Positions 35,620 to 43,443 of a stretch of DNA of 64,000 nucleotides are shown one piece after another. The stretch spans positions 1 to 64,000 of the forward strand of contig CAZEQJ010000010.1 of NCBI GenBank assembly GCA_964514385.1, read 5' to 3'. Source of the DNA: CAZEQJ01 sp964514385. Its GTDB lineage: Bacteria > Bacteroidota > Bacteroidia > Cytophagales > Cyclobacteriaceae. The notes under the pieces are model-generated. The model saw nothing but the letters and a program-made list of their open reading frames with translations, made no database searches and had not been told where the DNA came from. The stretch's first letter is position 1; every line of letters begins with the position of its first letter. The position numbers and the translations under genes are program-made.

Positions 35620-36362
35620 AAATCAACTTCCTGGCCATTTCTCAGGCTCTGGTCTTTGTCCGGGAACTGTTTGATTACAGTACCTGCAGGTTTATCTGAG
35701 GTGTAGTCTTCTGTGATCTTACCAACCTTAAGACTACTTCCTTTGATGATAAACTCTGCTTCTTCCAGCATTAATCCCACCACATCAGGAACGGGGAAAG
35801 GGTTGCCCGCATTGTCTCCGACAATTAAAATAATGGATGAACCTTTAAAGATATCGTCACCGGGATTTAGTGTTTCGCCATCTTTTTGTATTTCAAGCAC
35901 AGCATTTTGATAGGGGTAGGGCCTGTAACGGATATCCTCCACCTCAATACCTATGCTTTCCATTACTGTAAGGGCATTTCTCAGGCTGCTGCCAATGATA
36001 TCCGGTATTTTTACTGCCGGTGGGTTGATGGCATTGAGGTTCAGGTATATTTTTCTGTACTGCTTTACTTTGGAATTAGGTTTCGGTACCTGCTGCAGTA
36101 CGGAAAGTGGTGGTTGTGAAGCGGAATAACCGGAGTCAGGCAGTATTTCATACCTAAGGTCTCGCTTTTCGAGAAACTCATCCAATTCAGTGTAAGGCAT
36201 TCCCACTATATCGGGCACCGTGATCGATTCACCGTGATGTGTATACACCGGCAGGTAGATGTAAAAAAAGATAAAAATGAGGACAAAAAACAGTACTGCC
36301 ATAAGGGAGATGTGAATAAGCGCACCCTTTACAGTATTTGGCTTAGGCAATTGTCGCAGCAT
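35580..36362 (-). CDS. PASTA-domain membrane protein
   Basis: 260 residues. One membrane segment (about 16-38) leaves the C-terminal part in the periplasm. Three PASTA repeats follow: about 46-115 (ITVPDIVGMPYTELDEFLEK), 116-186 (VKIPDIIGSSLRNALTVMES) and 190-255 (FPVPDVVGLMLEEAEFIIKG). PASTA domains bind peptidoglycan or beta-lactams in Ser/Thr kinases and penicillin-binding proteins; here there is no kinase or transpeptidase. The start overlaps the D-Ala-D-Ala ligase gene by 20 bp, so the two are translationally linked. A role in peptidoglycan synthesis is inferred from both domain and context. The gene order ligase-PASTA is common in Bacteroidota. Confidence 0.93.
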   Translation of the reverse strand: MLRQLPKPNTVKGALIHISLMAVLFFVLIFIFFYIYLPVYTHHGESITVPDIVGMPYTELDEFLEKRDLRYEILPDSGYSASQPPLSVLQQVPKPNSKVKQYRKIYLNLNAINPPAVKIPDIIGSSLRNALTVMESIGIEVEDIRYRPYPYQNAVLEIQKDGETLNPGDDIFKGSSIILIVGDNAGNPFPVPDVVGLMLEEAEFIIKGSSLKVGKITEDYTSDKPAGTVIKQFPDKDQSLRNGQEVDLWVAASEKETILD

Positions 36363-39000
36363 TTTTCTTTAATCGTTTAAATCCGAATTCTATTATCTTA
36401 TGAATAAACTCATGAGGCTTATAACCCTGTAAAGCAGCCTGATGAAAAATGACCGTAGCAGGTGTCATGCCGGGTAATGAATTGATCTCAATTATCACCA
36501 CTTCTACATCCTCATCATCATAAATACGAACAAAGGCATCTATTCTCGCATACCCTTCCACACCTACGGCTTCCGCTACTTTTCTCAGTTCCTCTTTTAC
36601 CTTTTCAGATATACGTTGCCGCTTTTCAGGGTCGGAATGATATCTTGCGGGTGTAATATTCTGTCCTTCACCAGCCAGGAATTTTTCTTCCAGGCTTAGC
36701 ACGCCCGCAGTAGCCAATGCTTCAGAAGCTTCGAATACTTCATATTGTAACGTGCCATCAGCTGCATAATCGGTCATCAGTCCACCTGTAATTTCAAAAA
36801 ATAGGGATGATTTTTCGCGCGTAATCAACGATTCTATAAGAAACTGGTCTTTTACCGGAAATTCCTCATTAGGTTTTAGTCCCAGATCGTGTGCCAGTTG
36901 TGTATCCAGTACGTCGCTATCACGAAAAATGGCCTTGCGGTATGCTTCAAGCATGTCAGCGTTCTCAATTTTTTTAACAGCAGCGCTGCAGCCATCATCC
37001 ACTGGTTTTGCAATGAGGGGATACAGGATACCAGAGGTGTCTGTCACTTCGTCTGTTTTTTCTATTAATGCATGCCGGGCCACATGGAAACCATGCTTTT
37101 TAAGTAATTCGTTAGTTTCGTATTTATTTATAGTGAGCTGAGAACTGCTCACACCTGAGCCGTTATATGGCAGTCCCGCCTCTTCCAGTGCCTGTTGTAT
37201 CCTGCCGTCTTCCCCTGGTCGCCCGTGGAGGGCGATAAATACAAAATCGACATATTCTTTTAATTCATGTAACCTCAATACTCGTGATTGTGCATTCGGA
37301 TGACTTACCACTTCTGATGCTATTCCAAATGCTTCGTCACGAAATGTATTTCGCCACTCAAGGTTATCGCAATCGTGGTACAGCTTATCCCGGATATCAT
37401 CGGCATTATCTTTTAACAGAAGCCGGGGTGGTAGTTCATGAAAGGCAAATCCGTCCTTATCCTCTGTAAGAAAAAAGGGCAGGGGTTCATATTTTCCGGC
37501 GGAAAACAATTTCTCAAAAATGTTGCGCCCGCTCTCTACTGAAATATGTCGTTCTGCGCTATATCCTCCTAGCACAACGGCAACATGAGGTTTTTCACTT
37601 TCATGATCTCGCCTGGCATGGAGTTTTTCTGACAGAATGGACTTCAAAAATTTAGCCTTTCCACTAGTATTTGACTGCCGGATGCGTGCATCAAGGCTGC
37701 GCAGCACAATGTAGGTAAGAAACTGACTTGGGTTCATACCTGCCTCGGCAGCCTGATGAAAAAAGAAGGATGAGGGCAGCATGCCACTGGTAGTATTGGG
37801 GTCATTGAGATAAACCTCACCATCTGCGGTTAAAAACCCATCAATTCTGCAGTATACCTGACTTTGCATTAAAGTGAATAGCTCAGCACAGCTTTTTCTG
37901 ATATGCCGTATCTGTTCGGCATCTGCATGAATTGGTGTCTGCTTACGGCTCATGCCGGGCAGGTACTTCGAGCGGTAGTCAAAGACCTCGCTACCTTTTT
38001 TTATCTCTGTTGGGGGCAACGCAAATGGTTTGCCATCCTTATCTTCAATTACAATACAGCTGAATTCACGACCGGCAATATAGGTTTCAATGATGACCTG
38101 AGTCTCTACATTTACAGATTCCAGCCATAATTCTTCTTTTTCCGTGTTATCAAGCTGCTGCCATAGCGACAAAGGATCGTACACAACCTCACCATCGGCA
38201 TCCAGCGGAAATCCTATACCTGTACGGATATCAGTAAGCCGGATGAGGAAGCGTTGTTTTTCTTCTTCATTATACCCCTGCCAGATGCTTTTTTTCCAGT
38301 GTGATTTGAAAAAAGCCTGGTTGACAGCTTTTTCAAACTGTTCATAATCACCAGGAGGAATAATGGATACACCTACAGAAGATCCCTGTGAGGCCGGTTT
38401 AACGACCACCTTATTTTTCAGTTGCAGCTGACAGGACTGAAACACCTGCTTTGGGTCTTTTTCCCATTCTGAACGTTCAATTAAAAAATAATCCGGAGAG
38501 GGTAACCCAGTATTTTTAAAAAATTTTTTCTGTATAGCTTTGTTGATACCAAAGGATGATCCGTAGATGCCTTCACCCGTGTAGGGGATTCCATACCACT
38601 CCAACAACCCCTGCAGTGTGCCATCTTCACCTTTAGTCCCATGCAGGGTAAGAAATGCCATGTCAATGATATCCGCAAGTTCATCGGGTCGAACAAGCCG
38701 TCCTATTTCAGGATGTTCTGCCGATTGCAGGTCAGGCAATGACTCAGCATATAACTGAAAAGGATAATCTGCAGATGGATAAGCGTTTACAGGCGGATAA
38801 AAGTCGCGGATGCTGCCCTTGTAAATATAATGCCAGTCGATTTCAATAAATCGATTAAAGCTGTCGATAAACAGCAATACCGGTTCAAATAAGGATTTAT
38901 CTAAATTGTCAAATACTGTCCTGCCACCAGCAAAGGAGACTTCACGCTCTCTTGAGGAGCCTCCGAAAAATATCCCGATTTTTATTTTACTGTCAGTCAT
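36343..39000 (-). CDS. ddl: Double-length D-alanine--D-alanine ligase (two tandem ligase modules)
   Basis: 885 residues from the ATG at 39000, more than twice the usual 300-370. Module 1 (about 5-440) and module 2 (about 471-885) each hold a full Ddl N-domain and ATP-grasp fold joined by a charged linker (about 441-470). Module 1 has LHGTKGEDGTLQ (119-130), an intact KPASQGSSVGVS phosphate loop (201-212), RIDGF (D387) and metal ligands D400/N402, with Asp for the usual Glu. Module 2 has LHGRPGEDGRIQ (591-602), a degenerate loop KPVDDGCSAAV (665-675), but a canonical EINSLPGMT (838-846). The enzyme family makes D-Ala-D-Ala for peptidoglycan; whether both modules are active, or form a pseudo-dimer, is open. 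Followed by the overlapping PASTA gene. A TTG at 39012 is an alternative start. Confidence 0.92.
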   Translation of the reverse strand: MTDSKIKIGIFFGGSSREREVSFAGGRTVFDNLDKSLFEPVLLFIDSFNRFIEIDWHYIYKGSIRDFYPPVNAYPSADYPFQLYAESLPDLQSAEHPEIGRLVRPDELADIIDMAFLTLHGTKGEDGTLQGLLEWYGIPYTGEGIYGSSFGINKAIQKKFFKNTGLPSPDYFLIERSEWEKDPKQVFQSCQLQLKNKVVVKPASQGSSVGVSIIPPGDYEQFEKAVNQAFFKSHWKKSIWQGYNEEEKQRFLIRLTDIRTGIGFPLDADGEVVYDPLSLWQQLDNTEKEELWLESVNVETQVIIETYIAGREFSCIVIEDKDGKPFALPPTEIKKGSEVFDYRSKYLPGMSRKQTPIHADAEQIRHIRKSCAELFTLMQSQVYCRIDGFLTADGEVYLNDPNTTSGMLPSSFFFHQAAEAGMNPSQFLTYIVLRSLDARIRQSNTSGKAKFLKSILSEKLHARRDHESEKPHVAVVLGGYSAERHISVESGRNIFEKLFSAGKYEPLPFFLTEDKDGFAFHELPPRLLLKDNADDIRDKLYHDCDNLEWRNTFRDEAFGIASEVVSHPNAQSRVLRLHELKEYVDFVFIALHGRPGEDGRIQQALEEAGLPYNGSGVSSSQLTINKYETNELLKKHGFHVARHALIEKTDEVTDTSGILYPLIAKPVDDGCSAAVKKIENADMLEAYRKAIFRDSDVLDTQLAHDLGLKPNEEFPVKDQFLIESLITREKSSLFFEITGGLMTDYAADGTLQYEVFEASEALATAGVLSLEEKFLAGEGQNITPARYHSDPEKRQRISEKVKEELRKVAEAVGVEGYARIDAFVRIYDDEDVEVVIIEINSLPGMTPATVIFHQAALQGYKPHEFIHKIIEFGFKRLKKNAATIA

Positions 39001-39009
39001 TGGCAGGTA

Positions 39010-39017
39010 CAAATATA
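39010..39017 (-). promoter_or_regulatory. Predicted -7 box immediately upstream of ddl
   Basis: TATATTTG on the minus strand is a perfect TAnnTTTG. Its G is 10 bp from the ATG at 39000, so transcription would begin about 3-5 nt before the start codon and give an almost leaderless message. A T-rich -33-like run (TTTTT) sits about 15 bp further upstream. Confidence 0.45.
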
Positions 39018-39036
39018 CAGTTACACCCGGGAAAAA

Positions 39037-42000
39037 TCAGTATCGTTGAAATCGTTTTACAAGAGAGCCCCCCTCTGTCTGAATAAATATCAGGTACATG
39101 CCGGGCTCCAGACCTGTTACATCTAGTCTGTAGCTCTGATTCAATGTGTTTGGAAAAGAGTAAGACCCCTTGGCTCTTCCGGAACTGTCAATGATCTTGA
39201 TCTGGGCATCCTGCTTTTTATTGGTATTGAAGGAGATAAACAAAGTGTTGTCATAAGTGGGATTGGGATATATCAATATCTCATTTGGTTCGGGGATTAC
39301 CGGAGAAGGATTGTTGCCCAGAAAGAATTCGATGCCGTCAAGGTACATATCATTGCCATAACCCGATGTGGCAACGAAAGCGACGCGCGGGTTTTCAAGT
39401 GCCAGCAAGGGCGACAGGTCCACATATTCACGACGCCAGTAGGATGTGTCAAGTGGCTGCCAAAGTTCATTGGAAGGTCGTACGGCAAGTTCTTCTCCTC
39501 CCTTATTGTACAGTATGACAGGGTTATCAAATAAACATCCATCCCAGCCTATGATTTTCAGTGAATCTGTGAAATTCTGATTACTCCCGTAAGAGATATC
39601 AAAAAACATACTGAGTGTATCTTCTGCATTAATTACCGGACTGACCAGATAGTCCTGATTGCCAATGGCATCATTGTTGAAATAATTGAGGCGAAGTGAT
39701 CCACGGGTCAGTGCACGACTTGAACGGGAAGAAAGATCCCACCGCGTTTCGTCGTAAAGATTAATTACCGACCAGTTGTTAAAGGAGTTGTCACTAAATT
39801 GGTACCTATCAGGAGGGAATATCGAAGACTCGGTGTTGCGCTCTACATATCCGCTAAGCTGATTATCTTCTGAGGTTAACTCACCTGCTGAAGCAGGTAA
39901 ATAGCCGGTCACGGATATATTTATTCTATTGTCGCTACCTGCATAAGGCTTGCTGAATGTGTAAATCTCCGAAGGCTGAAGGTTAAGCCCGGTCAGTGTA
40001 TCATAGATCCTCAGGTTATTTAGACGGGTAACCAGGTATACCGTATCAATAACATAGGATGTGCTCTTGTTTTGCAATACCACATTCATGTAGGGCTCAT
40101 CACAGGTGATCAGTGGTTCAAGTTCCAGCGATGTAAGCTGCAGGTTTACAGGCGACTCGTTGAATCCCAGAATCTGGATATCATCCAGAAAAATATTATT
40201 ACCAAATCCGTTATATCCGATAAAGGATAAGGTGATATCTCCGTTCGGAATATAATCACTCAGATCAACGATTTCTGTGCGCCAGTCGAACCTGGTGGAC
40301 GGGAAAAATTCGGATGTTTTGGTTTCCGTGGTGCTCAGCTCAGGTCCGATCTTGTCATATATTGTATTGCCTATAGCGAAGCTATTGCCGCAATCTTCGG
40401 ATACCACGATACGCAGGCCATCAAAATTACCAGGAAAAAGGGCATGCGATACTCTGAATTTCAAAATTACCGAATCGAATGATGAGATATCTACCGTGGG
40501 TGAAATCAGAAAATCTTCTTCATTCAGAAAATCATAATCCCATGTATTGTACATGAGGACCTGATTTTCAACCTGGTCTTCGACCACCGGCCGTACCTGC
40601 CAGGTTATATTATTATCTACATTGATCACACTCCATTCTTCTCCGATGCCATTTTCGAAGTCTTCAATTACCGGGATCTCACCCTGAGGCACAACTACTA
40701 CCTCCAGACTGTCTGCGTTGTTGCTGCTGTTTTCATCCGTGGAATCGCCATTGATTAAACTGATCACAGCTTTAAATTCATTAACGCCGGTTTTTTGGAG
40801 ATTAAGCTGAGAAAACGAGGTGAGTGATAGCTCATACTGCGACAGGGACACAGATTGGGTAACCGATTCAATAAGAGAGTCATTCAGGAATATCGAAATC
40901 TCATATTCATCGATTGCATCCGAGCCGTAGTTCCTTACCTGAATAACAGGGTTTACTACGGTGTCACACGAGCCCTGCTGGGGTGAAAATATTGTGCGAA
41001 TACCCAGGTCGAGAGCATATTGTTCAGGCTCGTTTAGTCCGGGTGAGGTGAGCAGGCTGATTCTTCTGGGACTATTTTCCAGGATGGTATGCATGCGGTC
41101 CCGCTGTCCATTGGTAAACATGTTCATGCATACATCGTCTGTATAATCCATGTAGTTTTCAAACATATCCCGCGTGCCGCAAGTGGATTTATTGGAGGGA
41201 CATCCAAAGGTAGAACTGCTTGCCTCGGGGGTATCATCTACAAAGTCATCTTCTTCGCAATTGTTGCTGTCGCCCCAGATATGGCGGAGCCCCAGATAAT
41301 GGCCTACCTCATGCGTAGTGGTGCGTCCCTGGCTGAAAGGTTCTGCATTAAAACTTGTGCCAAAATATTCAAAATCAACAACTACGCCATCGGTAAATTC
41401 ACTTCTTGGGCTTGGGTCAAGTCCGCCAAGGCCTGAGGTGGGAAGCTGGGCCCAGCCGATAACCTCGCCGGCAAGATCACCCACCCAGATATTCAGATAA
41501 TATTTACTCGGCCAATACGACTGGGCAGAGATAATAGCAAAATCGGAAATACTCCAATTGCTTTTTGACCCTTGTACGCGGTTGATACCGGTGGTGGGCA
41601 GTCCTTCCGGGTCCTGTTTTGCCAGTATAAATTCTATCCGGGTATTGGCAGCATCCGGCATGAATACCTCCGGTGTATTTAATGTATCCGCATTCAGCCG
41701 CTTAAAATCTGCGTTTAATGTCTCCAGCTGAGAATAGATCTGTTCATCCGGAATATTGGATCCTTCCCCATAGGGCTCTCCCTGATGAATAATATGAAAG
41801 ACAACCGGGATCTGGTAAATTTCGCGGGTTTTGATGCGCCCTTCCCACTGCTTCTGCCTACCTTCCAGCCATTTTTCAAATTCGATCCTGTAGTCTGCAT
41901 CGCGGCCATTCAATTCTTCCCACTTCACTGTTCCACATTTTTCCTGTCCGTAGCTATACAGACTGAAAAATATGGGAAGTAAAAAGAACAGGTGACGCAT
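39037..42000 (-). CDS. M43 (pappalysin-like) zinc metalloprotease with T9SS sorting domain
   Basis: 987 residues; the signal peptide ends at YSYGQ (about 19). The metzincin catalytic domain (about 60-325) has HEVGHYLGLRH (230-240) and the Met-turn ENYMDYTDD (M284). Cys 21 and several Cys near 250-275 may form disulphides. Beyond it lie CARDB/Ig-like segments and two MAM/jelly-roll-like domains with matching phrases (DYDFLNEEDFLISPTVDIS and GNQDYLVSPVINAE). The chain ends in a type A sorting domain (ILIYPNPTYDNTLFISF, GMYLIFIQTEGGSLVKRFQRY). Inferred: a secreted gelatinase-like protease exported by T9SS. The gene begins 6 bp after the NifU-domain gene and lies in the same run. Confidence 0.94.
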   Translation of the reverse strand: MRHLFFLLPIFFSLYSYGQEKCGTVKWEELNGRDADYRIEFEKWLEGRQKQWEGRIKTREIYQIPVVFHIIHQGEPYGEGSNIPDEQIYSQLETLNADFKRLNADTLNTPEVFMPDAANTRIEFILAKQDPEGLPTTGINRVQGSKSNWSISDFAIISAQSYWPSKYYLNIWVGDLAGEVIGWAQLPTSGLGGLDPSPRSEFTDGVVVDFEYFGTSFNAEPFSQGRTTTHEVGHYLGLRHIWGDSNNCEEDDFVDDTPEASSSTFGCPSNKSTCGTRDMFENYMDYTDDVCMNMFTNGQRDRMHTILENSPRRISLLTSPGLNEPEQYALDLGIRTIFSPQQGSCDTVVNPVIQVRNYGSDAIDEYEISIFLNDSLIESVTQSVSLSQYELSLTSFSQLNLQKTGVNEFKAVISLINGDSTDENSSNNADSLEVVVVPQGEIPVIEDFENGIGEEWSVINVDNNITWQVRPVVEDQVENQVLMYNTWDYDFLNEEDFLISPTVDISSFDSVILKFRVSHALFPGNFDGLRIVVSEDCGNSFAIGNTIYDKIGPELSTTETKTSEFFPSTRFDWRTEIVDLSDYIPNGDITLSFIGYNGFGNNIFLDDIQILGFNESPVNLQLTSLELEPLITCDEPYMNVVLQNKSTSYVIDTVYLVTRLNNLRIYDTLTGLNLQPSEIYTFSKPYAGSDNRINISVTGYLPASAGELTSEDNQLSGYVERNTESSIFPPDRYQFSDNSFNNWSVINLYDETRWDLSSRSSRALTRGSLRLNYFNNDAIGNQDYLVSPVINAEDTLSMFFDISYGSNQNFTDSLKIIGWDGCLFDNPVILYNKGGEELAVRPSNELWQPLDTSYWRREYVDLSPLLALENPRVAFVATSGYGNDMYLDGIEFFLGNNPSPVIPEPNEILIYPNPTYDNTLFISFNTNKKQDAQIKIIDSSGRAKGSYSFPNTLNQSYRLDVTGLEPGMYLIFIQTEGGSLVKRFQRY

Positions 42001-42006
42001 TGATTC

Positions 42007-42246
42007 TCATTTTTCCGGATTGATCGCAACAACAGAGGTGATCTCTGGAACCATTCGTTTAACCGCTTCTTCAACGCCAGCTTTCAGGGTCATAGTTGAC
42101 ATCGGGCATGTGCCGCAGGCGCCGAGGAGCTCAATTTTCAGTGCCATATTATCATCTATTTCAACGACCTTCACGTTGCCGCCATCAGCCTCAAGATAGG
42201 GGCGGATGGTATCGAGGGCATCTTCAATTCTTTTTGTCAGTTCCAC
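42007..42246 (-). CDS. NifU C-terminal-domain Fe-S scaffold protein
   Basis: 79 residues with a GTG start at 42246, 3 bp after the mrp stop. The whole protein is one NifU-like (Nfu) domain: RIEDALDTIRPYLEADGGNVKVVEI, LLGACGTCPMSTMTLKAGVE. The CGTC pair (C44, C47) is the cluster-binding CxxC, which binds a [4Fe-4S] cluster between two subunits in Nfu proteins and delivers it to apo-targets. Being cotranscribed with Mrp, a P-loop Fe-S carrier, fits a shared role in cluster assembly. No IscU or IscS is in the window. Confidence 0.95.
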   Translation of the reverse strand: MELTKRIEDALDTIRPYLEADGGNVKVVEIDDNMALKIELLGACGTCPMSTMTLKAGVEEAVKRMVPEITSVVAINPEK

Positions 42247-42249
42247 GGA

Positions 42250-43347
42250 TTACATTGTTTTTATTTCCACCCGCTGTGACTTGGGTTGTGTTGCGTTTCT
42301 GATCGCCACTTCACGAGCCATGGATTGTGCTAATTTACTAAAAAATTCGGCAATCACTCCACCCTTGAAATATGCAGGGTATCCGCTATCGCCACTTTCC
42401 CTCACACCCTGTACAAGAGGTACATGACCGAGAAAGGGCACCTGGCTTGATTCTGCAAGCTTCTCACCGCCCTTTTCTCCAAAAATATAATACCTGTTAT
42501 CAGGCAACTCTTCCGGAGTAAACCATGCCATATTTTCCACTATTCCCAACACCGGGACGTTGATCTGAGGTTGTTTAAACATGGCAAGCCCTTTTCTTGC
42601 ATCTGCCAGTGCCACCTTTTGAGGTGTAGTGACGATCACAGCACCTGTTACCGGCAATGTCTGTACGAGCGTAAGGTGTATATCGCTGGTGCCCGGAGGC
42701 AGGTCGATGAGCATATAGTCCAGCTCACCCCAGTCTACATCCGATATGAATTGTTTCAGGGCACTCGATGCCATAGGCCCACGCCAAACTACTGCACTTT
42801 CGGGTGGTGCCAGAAATCCAATGGAAATAAGTTTTACACCATACTGTTCTATAGGCACTATTATGTTTTTTCCATTTTCTTCACGCACGGAAGGTTTTTC
42901 ATTTTCACAATTAAACATAGTGGGCATGGAAGGTCCGAAAATATCCGCATCTATAATGCCTACCTTTGCTCCCTGTGCTGCCAGGGCTACCGCCAGGTTG
43001 GAGGTGACGGTAGATTTCCCTACTCCACCCTTACCGGATGATACAGCGATAACATTTTTTACTTTTGGTAGTAATGGCGTATTGTCACGTACAGTGGTTA
43101 CATTTGAACTCATGTTGATATCAAGTCCTATGGAGCCAAAGTCGCTGAATATTGCGTTTTCACAATCCTTGCGGATCATTTCCTTCAATGGACAGGCGGG
43201 CGTGGTAAGTACCACTGTAAATGCCAGATGGTCATCCTGTATGTTTATATCCTTGATCATCCCCAACGTCACCAGATCCTTTTTTAAATCGGGATCCTGT
43301 ACTTTTGAAAGGGATTTTAATACGTTTTCTTCGGTTATTAATGACAT
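42250..43347 (-). CDS. mrp: Mrp/ApbC-type P-loop ATPase lacking the C-terminal CxxC
   Basis: 365 residues from the ATG at 43347. An N-terminal MIP18/DUF59 domain (about 3-90) holds the conserved Cys in TTPACPLKEMI (C52). The deviant Walker A SSGKGGVGKST (104-113) marks the Mrp/NBP35 family of Fe-S cluster carriers. Family members normally hold a cluster with a C-terminal CxxC between ENM and the YxIFG motif; here that place reads ENMAWFTPEELPDNRYYIFG with no Cys. The carrier would then have to use other ligands or rely on the adjacent NifU-domain protein. In-frame ATG at 43416 is rejected: it adds 23 residues unlike the family. First gene of the mrp-nifU run, divergent from dnaG. Confidence 0.94.
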   Translation of the reverse strand: MSLITEENVLKSLSKVQDPDLKKDLVTLGMIKDINIQDDHLAFTVVLTTPACPLKEMIRKDCENAIFSDFGSIGLDINMSSNVTTVRDNTPLLPKVKNVIAVSSGKGGVGKSTVTSNLAVALAAQGAKVGIIDADIFGPSMPTMFNCENEKPSVREENGKNIIVPIEQYGVKLISIGFLAPPESAVVWRGPMASSALKQFISDVDWGELDYMLIDLPPGTSDIHLTLVQTLPVTGAVIVTTPQKVALADARKGLAMFKQPQINVPVLGIVENMAWFTPEELPDNRYYIFGEKGGEKLAESSQVPFLGHVPLVQGVRESGDSGYPAYFKGGVIAEFFSKLAQSMAREVAIRNATQPKSQRVEIKTM

Positions 43348-43443
43348 CTGATTACTATGTTTTTTGTTCTTAACAATTATAGTCGGCAAAAATATTCGGA
43401 TTGTTGCTAATTTCATGTATTATTTTCAAAATGTACAGCGGTT

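Noticed and set aside
42746..43351. 201-codon plus-strand frame opposite mrp
   Set aside because: Antisense to the clear Mrp ATPase, Ser-rich without domains; shadow of the opposite frame.
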